Assembly (NCBI GenBank): GCA_964580055.1
Contig: CAZOJI010000011.1
Location: 1 to 64,000, forward strand
Direction: 5' to 3'
Origin: JBDGYW01 sp964580055
GTDB lineage: Bacteria > Gemmatimonadota > Gemmatimonadetes > Gemmatimonadales > GWC2-71-9
DNA: 64,000 bases
Shown here: in pieces, positions 7,113 to 17,054 of the stretch
Layout: every line of letters begins with the position of its first letter
How positions within the stretch are numbered: the first letter of the stretch is position 1
Made by a program: the position numbers and the translations under genes
Notes under the pieces: model-generated
Told to the model about the DNA's origin: nothing
What the model saw: the letters and a program-made list of their open reading frames with translations, nothing else
Databases searched by the model: none

Positions 7113-9046
7113 GCTGTCACCTCGGTCCTCAATCGCTGTTGGATCGCATCGAATATCTCCCCCGGCTTCAACGGCTGCCCCGGTACTCTACTCCAGCAGT
7201 CGACATCTATTAGGGTTCGAGTGCGGAGTAACTGGGCGAGTTGGCTGTACCGCCGACTCTCCTGATCGATGTAAGGGTCTCCGGGATCGTCGGAGTAATT
7301 GACCTCAACGCACATAACGCGTTCGAAACGACTGAAGATGCGTTGCAGTCCGGGCTGCAGTGGAGAGAGAAAAGAGATGTGCATCGAAGAGACGGAGAAC
7401 CCTTCGGCACGCGCCCGGTCGACGGCCTCTTCGATGGCTCCCTTGGTACTGCCCCAGCCGACGACCAGCATATCTCCCTCGTCGGGACCATGCACTCTCG
7501 GTGGCCTCAGCGTCTTTTGGAGTACGGCCAGCTTGCGGCTCCGCATACGGCAACCGTGTTGATGGCTCTCCGGATCGTACGCGACCTTACTCCAATTGGT
7601 GTGAGCCAAACCGGTGAGTGTGAACAGTGCCCCGGACTGTCCGGGAGCTGCTCGCCGTGAAAGGCCCGTCCGCTGGTCCCAGTCGTATGGCGGCTTGTTC
7701 TTGGGCCATGGTGAGAGGTCGAGAGCGGGCTGGTGCCAGCATTTGTCCGGCCGGGGACGCGGGAACGGCTGTACGCCGGTCGCGAGATTGGCGTCGGTGA
7801 GAACGATAACGACTGTTCGGAACGCTTCCGCGATGCGCCGCGCCGTTATCATCACATGAAAGCACTCCTCTATTGATGCGGGTGCAACAACCACGTGAGG
7901 GGCGTCTCCGTGCTGGCCGAAGGTGGCGGTCAGGAGATCCGACTGCTCTGCCTTTGTCGGAAGCCCGGTGCTGGGTCCTCCACGCTGAACGTCGACCACG
8001 ACGAGAGGTACCTCGAGCATCACGGCAAGTCCAATGAACTCCTGCTTCAGCGAGAGTCCCGGACCCGAAGTGATGGTGAAGGCGGTTTTGCCGGCATAAG
8101 AGGCTCCCACGGCTACCCCTATCGCTGCGATCTCATCTTCGGCCTGGTGCACAATGCCACCGAACTTGTGAAAGACCTCGCCAAGGTAATGTGATGCGGC
8201 CGTCGCTGGCGTGATCGGGTACATGGAGCAGAGATGCATGCCCGCCGCAATACCTCCCATGCCGATAGCCTCATTACCGTTCATGACGACCTTCTTCACA
8301 TCCGACTGTACGGTCGGCACATAGATGCGGAAATCACAGTTCTCGCGTGCCCATGCGTATCCCAACTCGAGGAGTCGGATGTTCCGTTCGTAGACATCCT
8401 TACTTTTCTTGTGGAACTGGTGGGCGATCTGCGCCTTCATAAGCTCCAGATCACGATAGTAAATCCAGGTTAGAAGGCCGAGCGCGAACATGTTCTTGCC
8501 GCGGCGCGTATCATCGACGATCGTCAGGCACCGCTCCTCCATCGGAACCTCAACGATTCTGTAGTTGCCGGATGCGCGGATTCGCGCTAGACCGCTCTCC
8601 CACTCGTTGCGTATGTCTACGTCCGAATGCGTCGCCCAGTAGTTGTCCAAGAGGATGATTGCGCCGTCCGCCAAAGCGCCGAGGTCAACCCGTCCCAGTA
8701 GTACTTGTTCATTGAAGGCCACGACTAGATTAGCAGCGTCTCCCCAGTTGGTGATTTCGTCTGTGCCGAAGCGAACGCGATTGCCGCTGCCTCCGGTTGG
8801 GGTCCGCTGGGGAGGCTGGATCTCAGCAGGGATGATCTCCACGGTCCATGCCCCGTTACCCATCTTCGCGCAAACCGAACCGAAAATCTGGCCGCACTTC
8901 TGCGCTCCCTCGCCGGAATCGGACACGATTTCAACCGTGGTTTCGGACGTTCGAATTATCTCCGGTTCTTCTGGGGAGTGACCGTTCTCGGCGGAGTCCG
9001 TTGCCGAGGCTGTCTGATCGGTGGATGTGCCGGTCGAGGTCGTCAC
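7109..9046 (-). CDS. korA: 2-oxoacid:ferredoxin oxidoreductase, fused gamma-alpha subunit
   Basis: 645 residues combining the gamma domain (about 30-200, with GEGAQKCGQIF) and the alpha pyrimidine-binding domain (from about 250, with GNEAIGMGGIAAGM and MYPITPATAASHYLGE). SGPGLSLKQEFIGLAVMLE and QRGGPSTGLPTKAEQSDLL are strongly conserved in this family, including the catalytic-region QRGGPSTG motif. The C-terminal domain III starts near 510. It pairs with the beta subunit immediately downstream. The first 28 residues are Ser/Thr/Asp rich and low complexity, so a later start is possible. In a sulfate reducer this enzyme supplies reduced ferredoxin or runs in reverse for carbon fixation; the direction is not deducible. 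Confidence 0.88.
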   Translation of the reverse strand: MTTSTGTSTDQTASATDSAENGHSPEEPEIIRTSETTVEIVSDSGEGAQKCGQIFGSVCAKMGNGAWTVEIIPAEIQPPQRTPTGGSGNRVRFGTDEITNWGDAANLVVAFNEQVLLGRVDLGALADGAIILLDNYWATHSDVDIRNEWESGLARIRASGNYRIVEVPMEERCLTIVDDTRRGKNMFALGLLTWIYYRDLELMKAQIAHQFHKKSKDVYERNIRLLELGYAWARENCDFRIYVPTVQSDVKKVVMNGNEAIGMGGIAAGMHLCSMYPITPATAASHYLGEVFHKFGGIVHQAEDEIAAIGVAVGASYAGKTAFTITSGPGLSLKQEFIGLAVMLEVPLVVVDVQRGGPSTGLPTKAEQSDLLTATFGQHGDAPHVVVAPASIEECFHVMITARRIAEAFRTVVIVLTDANLATGVQPFPRPRPDKCWHQPALDLSPWPKNKPPYDWDQRTGLSRRAAPGQSGALFTLTGLAHTNWSKVAYDPESHQHGCRMRSRKLAVLQKTLRPPRVHGPDEGDMLVVGWGSTKGAIEEAVDRARAEGFSVSSMHISFLSPLQPGLQRIFSRFERVMCVEVNYSDDPGDPYIDQESRRYSQLAQLLRTRTLIDVDCWSRVPGQPLKPGEIFDAIQQRLRTEVTA

Positions 9047-9280
9047 GTGTATGGCCTTTCACTAGCTGTCACGACTGTGCGGTTTCTGCTCTCGATTTGC
9101 GTTCAATCGAAACCGAGCCTACCCCGATATCCTAGGGCAGGTGCCACTGCCCGCAATTCGGATTAGTTCGCAGGGTGACCTCGGTTTACACGTAGCGCAC
9201 GGCACGTGGGGGAGAACAGTGTGCCGATAACGATGGCGGGACCGGAATAATTGGTTGACGGCGTATGTACTCTACCTGGA

Positions 9281-9886
9281 CTACTTCCGCGTTTCCTCTG
9301 GAAAGAAGCGCTTGTGCACGTATTGATTGTACACTGCGCCTACGGGGTTGTGTGCAAGCACTCTGTCCTTGGCTATCAGCGTTGTGACAGGTGCCTCGGA
9401 ATGGAGTGAAAAGACAGCATCGTGGCCGACACAGAGTCCGCAGATGATGTTGAGTTCCGTCCGGGCGCGGTTGAGCATGTCGGCTTGACCGATAGGATTG
9501 CACATCACTTCCTCGGCGTCGGGGTCAATCTGTTCCAGCCCGAATACGCGTTTGTCGACCGCCGAGAGCTTGCAGCAAACCGACGCGATCTCGAATTCTC
9601 TCGAGAGGATCTTGTCGATCACCCGGGCCTCGTCGGCCAACCCGATGCAGAATGCCAGGCCGAGCTTCCGGAAGCCTGCCTCCTTGGCGAACAACACGAT
9701 CTCCTGAAGGCGCGGCGCCCGGCAGTAGTGCCTGCCCTCGATCGCAGTCGCAGCACGATGGAGTTGCTTTGTTCGCTCATCGTACAGTTCTACATGCTTC
9801 TCTGCGGAGTCAAAGCAGTCCTTCTTGTCGTGTTTGCATTCGTGCTTGTTGCATAAGCTGCAGCGTATCTTGGTCTTTCGTGCCAT
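9281..9886 (-). CDS. DUF1847 cysteine-rich metal-binding protein
   Basis: A 201-residue protein with a zinc-finger-like N-terminus (CSLCNKHECKHDKKDC) followed by conserved segments KLGLAFCIGLADEA, SVCCKLSA, MCNPIGQA and NIICGLCVGHD. These paired cysteines are the hallmark of DUF1847, a family found mainly in anaerobes. No biochemical function is established; cluster or metal binding is inferred from the cysteines. Its ATG comes immediately after the stop of the Mrp-type ATPase gene, so the two are probably one operon, which fits a link with FeS cluster handling. Confidence 0.8.
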   Translation of the reverse strand: MARKTKIRCSLCNKHECKHDKKDCFDSAEKHVELYDERTKQLHRAATAIEGRHYCRAPRLQEIVLFAKEAGFRKLGLAFCIGLADEARVIDKILSREFEIASVCCKLSAVDKRVFGLEQIDPDAEEVMCNPIGQADMLNRARTELNIICGLCVGHDAVFSLHSEAPVTTLIAKDRVLAHNPVGAVYNQYVHKRFFPEETRK

Positions 9887-9888
9887 GA

Positions 9889-10734
9889 TCAGTCTGCACT
9901 CTCGTGTTGTCCGGCGGGGACATTGTTCAACCGCTTGGCTATAGCGTTTGCCACTCGGTCGATCGCGGTGTTCATGACGGATTCAGCGTCTTGTTCGATA
10001 AACGGTTTTCCGGCGTCCCCCGAATCGGTGATTCCCGCGTGGATTGGAATCGAACCAAGGAACGGGACGTTCATCTCGCGCGCCAGCTTCTCGCCTCCTC
10101 CGGATTTGAAGATAGCGACAATCTCCCCGCATTTGGGACATTCGTATCCGCTCATGTTCTCCACGATCCCGACAATCGGTAGTGACACCTCATTGCAGAA
10201 GGTCACGCTCCTGCGTACATCAGCGATTGCGAGATCCTGGGGCGTGGTCACTATCAATGCGCGCGCACCTGACCCGACCAGCTCAGCTACAGCAAGCGGT
10301 TCGTCCCCGGTCCCCGGCGGTGCATCCATCACCAGATAATCCAACTCCCCCCATTCCACGTCTCTGAGGAACTGGCGGATCATGCCGAACTTCATGGGGC
10401 CTCGCCAGATCACCGCAGCACGGTCGTCATCCACCAGAAGGCCTATGGACATCACTGCCAGATTCCTGGTCAACCTTATCGGCAACAAACCCTCTTCTCC
10501 CCCGACCGGCCGATACCCCGACATTCCCAACAGGGTCGGGATGCTTGGTCCATGCACATCGATATCGAGCAATCCGACCTTGTTGCCGGCCCGGGCCAGT
10601 GACACGGCGAGATTGACCGCGACCGTACTCTTGCCCACGCCTCCCTTGCCGGAGAGCACGAGGATCTTGTGTTTGATGAGGCTGAGACGATTGTCCAATC
10701 TCTGCTTCATCTCAAAGTCTTCACCTGTCTCCAT
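9889..10734 (-). CDS. Mrp/NBP35-family ATP-binding iron-sulfur carrier protein
   Basis: 281 residues of the Mrp/ApbC P-loop ATPase family, which hold and transfer [4Fe-4S] clusters to apoproteins. The deviant Walker A GKGGVGKST is near residue 30, followed by GLLDIDVHGPSIPTLLG and DAPPGTGDEP (switch II). Near residue 205 YECPKCG gives the CxxC that binds a bridging cluster between two subunits. The first 17 residues are poorly conserved, so the start may be the internal ATG of MKQRLDNRL. The downstream DUF1847 gene is three bases away. It is the standard annotation for this family; no particular client can be named. Confidence 0.87.
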   Translation of the reverse strand: METGEDFEMKQRLDNRLSLIKHKILVLSGKGGVGKSTVAVNLAVSLARAGNKVGLLDIDVHGPSIPTLLGMSGYRPVGGEEGLLPIRLTRNLAVMSIGLLVDDDRAAVIWRGPMKFGMIRQFLRDVEWGELDYLVMDAPPGTGDEPLAVAELVGSGARALIVTTPQDLAIADVRRSVTFCNEVSLPIVGIVENMSGYECPKCGEIVAIFKSGGGEKLAREMNVPFLGSIPIHAGITDSGDAGKPFIEQDAESVMNTAIDRVANAIAKRLNNVPAGQHESAD

Positions 10735-10932
10735 ACCTCAGTATGTCCTCTCTGAGTTTGATAATCTCAACGGTGAACCAGTCGCCACAGTCTGGTGGTG
10801 CTGCTGGGTTCTGGTGTTGGTTCTTTGTGAAGTTGTGGGTTCAATCGGACAAATGAGCGAAAGCTCTCACCATAGCCAAGCCCTGACAAACAACGACATC
10901 CGGGCTTCCCACGATACGGCTGCGGCCAATAC

Positions 10933-12618
10933 CTAGTCGGTCTCCTGGCATTCGAGAGAACGTAGAGCCTCGCGCACACTGTCGGCAGCGTAGGGGGTAA
11001 CCGATAGAGATCGCACCCCGAGCCTCACCAATTCAGACGCGCCCTTCGGGTCTGAGGCCAGTTCTCCGCACACTGAGATATCCTTCTCGCGTCCAGCCTG
11101 GTACGCCATACCCATTACGAGACTGAGGATCCTGTACATGCCCGAACGCTCCACGTCTTGATACCTGACCACGGCCGGGTTTTCCCGGTCGGCCGCTGCG
11201 AGGTATTGCACGAGATCGTTTGTTCCAACGCTGAGGAAATCGACGACCTCCAAGATCTGACTGACGCCAAGTGCGGCCGCCGGAATCTCGAGCATCGCGC
11301 CCAGTCTGATTTCGGGGTTGAATGGCACGCGGCTTTGCGACAGATCTTCCTCGACCTCGCGAAGGTAAGATCTGACAGCTCTTATGTCTTCGGCGTCGGT
11401 TACCATAGGTATTAGGATCGCGATATCAGAATTCGCCGCGGCTCTGAGAATCGCACGCAACTGAATCTTAAGCTCATCAGGTGAGCGGTGGAGGTGGCGC
11501 CTTATTCCCCGCAATCCGAGTGCCGGGTTCTGACCTTCGCACTGATAGAAGCCGGGAAGTTCCTTTTCCGCACCGAAATCAAACGTCCGAATCACCAGCG
11601 GCCGTCCTGTCAGGGCATCCACGAGATCGCTGATGGTCCGGTATTGGGTCTCTTCGTCAGGAACCACTCCGTCGTCAGACATGAGCAGCTCAGTCCTGAA
11701 CAGACCTACGCCGCGAAGACGGTGCACCAGACATTGAGCAGCTTGAGACGGATGGTCGATGTTGGCGTACAACCTCACAGAGCCACCCGCCTTCAGCTCA
11801 GCGTCGAGTGGCGGACGAACCTCGTACTCCGAAGGCAAGGCGATCGCTTCCGTCGCGGAATCTGCAACGGTTACATCGTTGTCCTGCGGCCGAACAATCA
11901 ACTCGCCGCGTATGGCGTCGACGAATAATGTCGTGCCGTCTTCGATGCCGGATTCGTCGAGCGAAACACCTCCCAGAGCCGGGATGCCGGCTGTCCGAAG
12001 CAGAATAGCTCCATGTGATGTGTACGCCGTGCTACTAGTCACGAATCCCATGGCCCTTTGTCGGCGCGCACGAAGGACCGTGCTTGGACGAAGGTGCGGT
12101 ACCACCATCACGGTGGGGTCGTCGCCGAGTTCTCGATGTTCAAATGCCTCCGTGTCTTGTGCCAACGCTCGCCTGATGATCAAGCAGATGTCTTTGAAAT
12201 CCTCTGCCCTGGCACGCATGTAGGAGTCGCCGCTCGCGGCCAACCTCGATGCCGCGGTCGTGAAAGCATCCTTCACTGCTCGGTCGGCCGATATGAGTCG
12301 CTCCCTGATCTGTTCCTGGATGGACCCGAACAGTTCTGCATCGTCGAGCAAGAGAAGGTGGGCGCCCACGATCTGGTCCAGGTCTTCCTGTGCAGGAGCG
12401 TGTACGCCACGAATGTGGTCGTGAAGATGCGTGCGCACTAGGTCGCCGGCCCTGCGGAGTTTGATCAGCTCACTCTCCACATCCAGGGCACTGATTTTCT
12501 CAGGCGCCGAAATGAACGAGAAAGGCTGCTCTACGCGCGCAACGCCGAGGCAGATTCCGGAGGAGATGATCCGGCCCGGTAACCGTAGCGCGGTGGACGC
12601 TTTCAGGGTGGCGCTCAT
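10933..12618 (-). CDS. ptsP: Phosphoenolpyruvate-protein phosphotransferase (enzyme I)
   Basis: 561 residues with full enzyme I architecture: N-terminal HPr-binding helical domain (to about 145), swivelling phosphohistidine domain with the active-site histidine in AYTSHGAILLRTAGIPALGG (about 197-216), and a PEP-binding TIM barrel from about 255 with GVGLFRTELL, FDFGAEKELP, GLRGIRRHL, SVGTNDLVQY and the catalytic cysteine in VCGELASDP. Enzyme I passes a phosphoryl group from PEP to HPr. No HPr, enzyme II or HPr kinase gene is in the window, so whether it drives sugar uptake or a purely regulatory phosphotransfer chain is open. The start shows no clear ribosome binding site. Confidence 0.88.
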   Translation of the reverse strand: MSATLKASTALRLPGRIISSGICLGVARVEQPFSFISAPEKISALDVESELIKLRRAGDLVRTHLHDHIRGVHAPAQEDLDQIVGAHLLLLDDAELFGSIQEQIRERLISADRAVKDAFTTAASRLAASGDSYMRARAEDFKDICLIIRRALAQDTEAFEHRELGDDPTVMVVPHLRPSTVLRARRQRAMGFVTSSTAYTSHGAILLRTAGIPALGGVSLDESGIEDGTTLFVDAIRGELIVRPQDNDVTVADSATEAIALPSEYEVRPPLDAELKAGGSVRLYANIDHPSQAAQCLVHRLRGVGLFRTELLMSDDGVVPDEETQYRTISDLVDALTGRPLVIRTFDFGAEKELPGFYQCEGQNPALGLRGIRRHLHRSPDELKIQLRAILRAAANSDIAILIPMVTDAEDIRAVRSYLREVEEDLSQSRVPFNPEIRLGAMLEIPAAALGVSQILEVVDFLSVGTNDLVQYLAAADRENPAVVRYQDVERSGMYRILSLVMGMAYQAGREKDISVCGELASDPKGASELVRLGVRSLSVTPYAADSVREALRSLECQETD

Positions 12619-12637
12619 AGAGAATGCACGTGCTGCG

Positions 12638-14545
12638 TCAAATGCTGCATGCCACCTCCCACGCAGATTTTACCGCCCCGAGAATCTGCTTCAGTTCCGC
12701 GGCGTCGCCGACAGTCTCGACTGTAAGGCCCTTGGCGCTCAATGGCTCAGCGAGTTCGTTGTTGGAGCGGGTGCCTACCGCAACCACTATGGAGTCGAAT
12801 GGTCCGAGCTCGCGTTGTCCCTCGGGGCTTCGTACCACCGCCATGCCGTCGTTTACACTCTCGAGCAGCGTACTGGTCAGGATAGAAACGGGGAGATCTT
12901 CCAGCCGTTTGAGTGTCAGTTTGCGTGTGATCGGCAGCATGTCGCGAGCCACCTCGTCCAGCATCTCGATGACAGTAACCGTCCTGCCATTCGAGGCCAG
13001 GAACTCGGCGACTTCGATACCGACCATGCCGCCGCCCACCACTAGCACGTCGGTTCCTGTCTCCTCTGCCTCGGTCAACACCTCACTGCCCGTGAGCGCT
13101 CTGTCGAGTCCCGGTACCGACAGCTCTGCTGGTTCAGCGCCAGTCGCGAGCACAACTACATCGGGCTCGAGGTTTTCGACCAGCTCAGTAGTCGCCTCCA
13201 CCCCCGTTTTGATATCTGCTCCCGACTTGTTGACGAGCCTCAGGAGAGATTCCAGCGGGCGTGCCATAGCGGATTTGCCGGGAGCGAGTGGAGCCAACGA
13301 GAACTGTCCGCCCAGCTGGTTTCGCTCCAGCAGCGTCACCTTGAGACCTCTGCGCCTGGCCACTAGGGCCGTTGTCAGTCCCGCCGGGCCACCTCCTACG
13401 ACCACAACATGCCGTTCTTCCTTGGCTGGTTCGATCGGCTCGCTCTCATGCCCTACCTCGGGATTGACGATGCATCCAATGCCCTTGCCGGCTTTGACAC
13501 TGGCTAGACAACCTTGTAGACAGCTTCCGCAGAGCAGAATTTCCTCAGTGCGGCCTGCCGCCATCTTTTTGGGCAGGTCCGGATCGGCCACCAACGGCCT
13601 ACCGATGGCTATCATGTCGACTCGTTCGTCACCAATGACTTCTTCGATACGTTCAGGATCGCCCAGGCGTCCTGCCACAATGGTGAGAGCGCCCGTCGCC
13701 GACTTGATCTTGGCTGCCAACCGCTCGTTGACGCCGTCCGGAAGGCCCATGTGTTGGTAGTACCAGGGAGGTGAGTCGCACGCGGAACCTGTCACGACGT
13801 GGACGGCTGATATGCCGCAGTCGTCCAATAGCCGGGTCAAGCGTACTGCATCGTCGAGTTCGAGACCACCGTCAACCTGCTCGGTAGCCGAGATCCTCGC
13901 GATGATTGGGATCGCGCCCTCGGTAGCTCGCAACACTGCTTCAGCGACTTCACTGGCAAAGCGATCCCTCCGGTCTCGATCGCCCCCGTAGTCGTCGGTT
14001 CTGTGGTTGGTACGATCCGATAAGAATTGGGCGATTAGATACCCCAGGCCGTACTGTAACTCTATCGCGTCGAAGCTGGCTTCTCTCGCCCTTCTTGCAG
14101 ATGCGGCAAAAGCCTCAACCAATTCTCGAACGCGGTCCTTTGTTAGTGTTAGTGGCACCGCACCGGTGGTGGGACAGACAACCTCCGACGGTGCTTCCGG
14201 TGGTCCACCGGTGGCCTTTGGATTTGCGGCGCGCCCCGCGTGATTCAAATGAGCAACCGCCTTGGCGCCGCCGTCATGGATCGTTTGGGCGAGGCGCCGG
14301 AGTCCATCGACCGCTTCCTCACCGTCAATCGCAAGCTGGCGAGGGTGTTCCTTGCCTGCCGGATCTACATACATGGGCTCCACTATGATGGCGCCGACGC
14401 CTCCCTCGGCTCGGCGTCGATAGTAGGCCAACAACTGGTTGTTCACGGACCCGTCAGTTCCACCCAACCCGGTCTTCACCGGCGCCATCAACAGGCGGTT
14501 GGGTAGCTCCACACCTCCTATGCGCACTGCTTCAAACACATTCAT
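12638..14545 (-). CDS. FAD/FMN iron-sulfur oxidoreductase, NADH:flavin oxidoreductase (2,4-dienoyl-CoA reductase type)
   Basis: 635 residues in the order Old-Yellow-Enzyme TIM barrel (FMN), cysteine cluster CGSCLQGCLASVKAGKGIGC near residue 345 for one [4Fe-4S], then FAD and NAD Rossmann domains (VVVGGGPAGLTTALVARRRG near 390 and VLVVGGGMVGIEVAEFLA near 505). This is the architecture of 2,4-dienoyl-CoA reductase, trimethylamine dehydrogenase and related enoate reductases. The substrate cannot be deduced. A GGAGG Shine-Dalgarno precedes the ATG. It shares a strand with the neighbouring ptsP gene 20 bases downstream but the two have no obvious functional tie. Confidence 0.87.
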   Translation of the reverse strand: MNVFEAVRIGGVELPNRLLMAPVKTGLGGTDGSVNNQLLAYYRRRAEGGVGAIIVEPMYVDPAGKEHPRQLAIDGEEAVDGLRRLAQTIHDGGAKAVAHLNHAGRAANPKATGGPPEAPSEVVCPTTGAVPLTLTKDRVRELVEAFAASARRAREASFDAIELQYGLGYLIAQFLSDRTNHRTDDYGGDRDRRDRFASEVAEAVLRATEGAIPIIARISATEQVDGGLELDDAVRLTRLLDDCGISAVHVVTGSACDSPPWYYQHMGLPDGVNERLAAKIKSATGALTIVAGRLGDPERIEEVIGDERVDMIAIGRPLVADPDLPKKMAAGRTEEILLCGSCLQGCLASVKAGKGIGCIVNPEVGHESEPIEPAKEERHVVVVGGGPAGLTTALVARRRGLKVTLLERNQLGGQFSLAPLAPGKSAMARPLESLLRLVNKSGADIKTGVEATTELVENLEPDVVVLATGAEPAELSVPGLDRALTGSEVLTEAEETGTDVLVVGGGMVGIEVAEFLASNGRTVTVIEMLDEVARDMLPITRKLTLKRLEDLPVSILTSTLLESVNDGMAVVRSPEGQRELGPFDSIVVAVGTRSNNELAEPLSAKGLTVETVGDAAELKQILGAVKSAWEVACSI

Positions 14546-14614
14546 TCGGTCTTCCTCCGCTGCAACCCTCGGCTTTGCCGTTACACTTCAACTGCACTTT
14601 GCGATGTGAGAGGC

Positions 14615-14800
14615 TCAACGACCACCACCAGGGAACGCCATTTCATCACAACGCCAGCAACCCTGGCTTTTCAGGTCGCGGTCCGGATCGATGTCCTTGT
14701 CGCAAAGCCAGCCGTTACCGTCACGGTCCCTGATGAATCTCAATGGCCGTGCCGCCAGGTGCGCCTCCGCCGTCTCTTGAGTCTTCTCTTTCTGTTCCAT
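14615..14800 (-). CDS. Small cysteine-containing protein of unknown function
   Basis: A 61-residue protein starting MEQKEKTQETAEAHL and ending with GWLCDKDIDPDRDLKSQGCW and RCDEMAFPGGGR. The longer open frame extends to 14926, but a strong AAGGAGG sits seven bases before the ATG at 14800, which decides the start. Three cysteines (one LC, then CWRC) suggest a metal or cluster site, but I do not recognise a named family. It lies 69 bases upstream of the FeS flavoenzyme gene on the same strand and may be co-transcribed with it. Confidence 0.6.
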   Translation of the reverse strand: MEQKEKTQETAEAHLAARPLRFIRDRDGNGWLCDKDIDPDRDLKSQGCWRCDEMAFPGGGR

Positions 14801-15069
14801 CTTATCCTCCTTGCGTGTCGTTTGCCATCTGCGCCAGCTAGCCTGATGCGCACGCTCGACAGCTATTATCGCATCGTCCGTACCAGGCGCATTTTTTGGA
14901 GCTGCCATTCGCAATACCCAGGACATGCGTGGCGTTTCAGCGTGTTGCCGCGCGGCGGTGGGCTCGATGATCGATGCTCGAGTTGCGCAAACGCTACTGC
15001 CTACAGTAGCAGGATTGCACCTGTGTTGTTGGCCCGCCTAGTGAGAACGGATACGACGAGTTGCCGGCA

Positions 15070-16542
15070 TCACTCGAAAGGTTGGCTAGAGCGACCATCC
15101 GTCTTGGGGAGTTCTAACCCGAGTCTTCTGATCTTTCGGAACAACGTGGTCTTGTGAATACCGAGACACCTTGCAGCCGCCAGCCGGTTCCAGTTGTTCT
15201 CCTCGAGCGCGGAGAGTATCATCTGTCGCTCACAGTCTTCCAAGCGACCGGAGGATCTTGCCTTTGGTACCCTTCCCGTGAAGCCGTGCTGCAAATTCCG
15301 TGGTAGGTGCTCCTCACGAATCATAGCGCCCGGGCAGAGTACGACTGCATGCTCTATGACATTCTTCAGCTCTCGGATGTTGCCGGGATAATCGTGCGCG
15401 ACCAGGAGGTTGAGCACATCCGGTGATACGCCAACTACGTTCTTCCCTGATATGGCCGCGAAGTGTGCTACAAAATGGTCAACGAGCAGTGGAATGTCTC
15501 CGTGGCGTTCGCGGAGAGGCGGTAGCTCGAGTCCGATGACGTTGATACGGTAGTAGAGGTCTTCGCGGAACCCGCCCTCGTTGACCATCGCGCCGAGATC
15601 GTGATTTGTCGCTGCGACGATGCGCACGTCCGCTGCGACTGTTTTCGAGCTTCCAAGGGGCTCATAAACTCGCTCTTGAAGCACGCGCAGGAGTTTGGCT
15701 TGAATCTCGAGCGGTAAGTCGCCGATCTCATCCAGAAAGAGAGTGCCTTTTTCGGCCCTCCGAAAGCGCCCTTGACGCGCCTTGAGAGCACCCGTGAACG
15801 CACCTGCCTCGTGTCCGAACAACTCAGCTTCGATGAGAGTTGCCGGAATGCCGGCGCAGTTCACGGCAACGAAAGGTCCGTTTTTCCGACTGCTGAGGTT
15901 GTGAATGGCCTGAGCGAGCAGCTCTTTGCCCGTTCCGCTCTCTCCGAATATCAGAACTGTGCTCTCACTCCCGGCTACAGTGGGGAGGACATCGAGCGTT
16001 CTGCGCATGCTTTCACTCTTGGTGATGATATCGCCATACGTGTACGTCTGTTCGAGTGCTTTGCGAAGGTGCTCAACCTGCCCGAGGTCGCGGAATGTCT
16101 CCACTCCGCCGTCGAGTTCTCCCTGCTCGTTTCGGAATAGCGACGTGGATATGCTGACAGGAACTCGAACGCCATCAGCGTTTGTGATATGCACCATCAG
16201 GTTCATTACCGGCTTGCCTGTCTCGATCGTGTAGCGCAACGCGCATGCTTCACCGCATATGTTGGCCCTGAATATCTCGTGGCAGGGCCGACCGATGGCT
16301 TGAGCGCGAGTGAATCCGGTGATCTCTTCCGCCGCAAGGTTGAAGCAAGTGATCAATCCTGATGCATCGATCGTGAAGACGCCATCGCTGATGCTGCTCA
16401 GCACAGCCTCAAACCGTGCAGGAGAGATTGCGCTGCCGGCAGGAATGTCTTGCGGCGATGGGTCGGTGCTCATGTCGAAAGATGCCCGCGGCTGGGCGCC
16501 CCGAGATCGTTGAGCACCAAATTGCGCGACGCCCTTCCGCAT
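15070..16542 (-). CDS. Sigma-54-dependent transcriptional activator, PAS-AAA-Fis
   Basis: 490 residues with a PAS domain (about 45-150: FEAVLSSISDGVFTIDASG), a sigma-54 interaction AAA+ domain (about 180-410) and a C-terminal Fis-type helix-turn-helix (NRLAAARCLGIHKTTLFRKI). The ATPase shows Walker A GESGTGKELLAQ, the sigma-54 contact loop EAGAFTGA, Walker B TLFLDEIGDL and the arginine-finger region GGFREDLYYRINV. CGEACALRYTIETG inside the PAS region has two cysteines that might bind a cofactor. It should open promoters bound by sigma-54 in response to a signal sensed by the PAS domain. No convincing sigma-54 promoter could be matched nearby. A shorter start at 16473 is possible. Confidence 0.88.
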   Translation of the reverse strand: MRKGVAQFGAQRSRGAQPRASFDMSTDPSPQDIPAGSAISPARFEAVLSSISDGVFTIDASGLITCFNLAAEEITGFTRAQAIGRPCHEIFRANICGEACALRYTIETGKPVMNLMVHITNADGVRVPVSISTSLFRNEQGELDGGVETFRDLGQVEHLRKALEQTYTYGDIITKSESMRRTLDVLPTVAGSESTVLIFGESGTGKELLAQAIHNLSSRKNGPFVAVNCAGIPATLIEAELFGHEAGAFTGALKARQGRFRRAEKGTLFLDEIGDLPLEIQAKLLRVLQERVYEPLGSSKTVAADVRIVAATNHDLGAMVNEGGFREDLYYRINVIGLELPPLRERHGDIPLLVDHFVAHFAAISGKNVVGVSPDVLNLLVAHDYPGNIRELKNVIEHAVVLCPGAMIREEHLPRNLQHGFTGRVPKARSSGRLEDCERQMILSALEENNWNRLAAARCLGIHKTTLFRKIRRLGLELPKTDGRSSQPFE

Positions 16543-16583
16543 ACACAGGTGGGTTGACGCCGCGATTGTCGAATCATGTCTTA

Positions 16584-17054
16584 TCAGTCCGGACTGTCGC
16601 CGACCATCAACTCATTGCCTTGTGGGTCGACGACTGTGACTTTGACAGCGATGCCTTTGCGAATGCTGGCGGTTACGACACAGTAATCCTCGAACAGGTC
16701 GAGGCACCGGTTGAGCCGTTGTGCCTGATAGTCTCCAACGTCCAAGGTTATCCGAACATCGAGCTCGGCGATTCGCCACCGGCCTCGCTCGTTGCGGCGC
16801 ATCGCTCCCACAACGTCGGTTGCGAGCCGGTTCACCTTCTGCTTCGCCTTCTCCAAACAGAACAGCAAGCTTGCGCTGAGACAGTTGCCCACCGCCGTGC
16901 CGACCAGCCTAGATGCATTTGGACCCTTGTCGTCACCGAGCGGAACCGGTTCGTCCACTAGCAATGGTTCCATCTTTTCATTGTCGAAGCGCGTTAAGAA
17001 CTGGTAGTTGGTGGTCCGCTCGAGATTCAACGAGAACTTCTTTTCATCGGACAT
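16584..17054 (-). CDS. OsmC family protein
   Basis: 156 residues with the OsmC/Ohr fold. PNASRLVGTAVGNCLSASLL carries the first conserved cysteine at the end of the central helix, and the second expected cysteine appears in DLFEDYCVVTASIRKG, which matches the usual C-x-V-x-x-S pattern. OsmC and Ohr proteins reduce organic hydroperoxides with this cysteine pair; many relatives in anaerobes are untested. The ATG follows an AAGGGAG about 14 bases upstream, a loose spacing. It shares its strand with the sigma-54 activator gene downstream (41-base gap). Confidence 0.8.
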   Translation of the reverse strand: MSDEKKFSLNLERTTNYQFLTRFDNEKMEPLLVDEPVPLGDDKGPNASRLVGTAVGNCLSASLLFCLEKAKQKVNRLATDVVGAMRRNERGRWRIAELDVRITLDVGDYQAQRLNRCLDLFEDYCVVTASIRKGIAVKVTVVDPQGNELMVGDSPD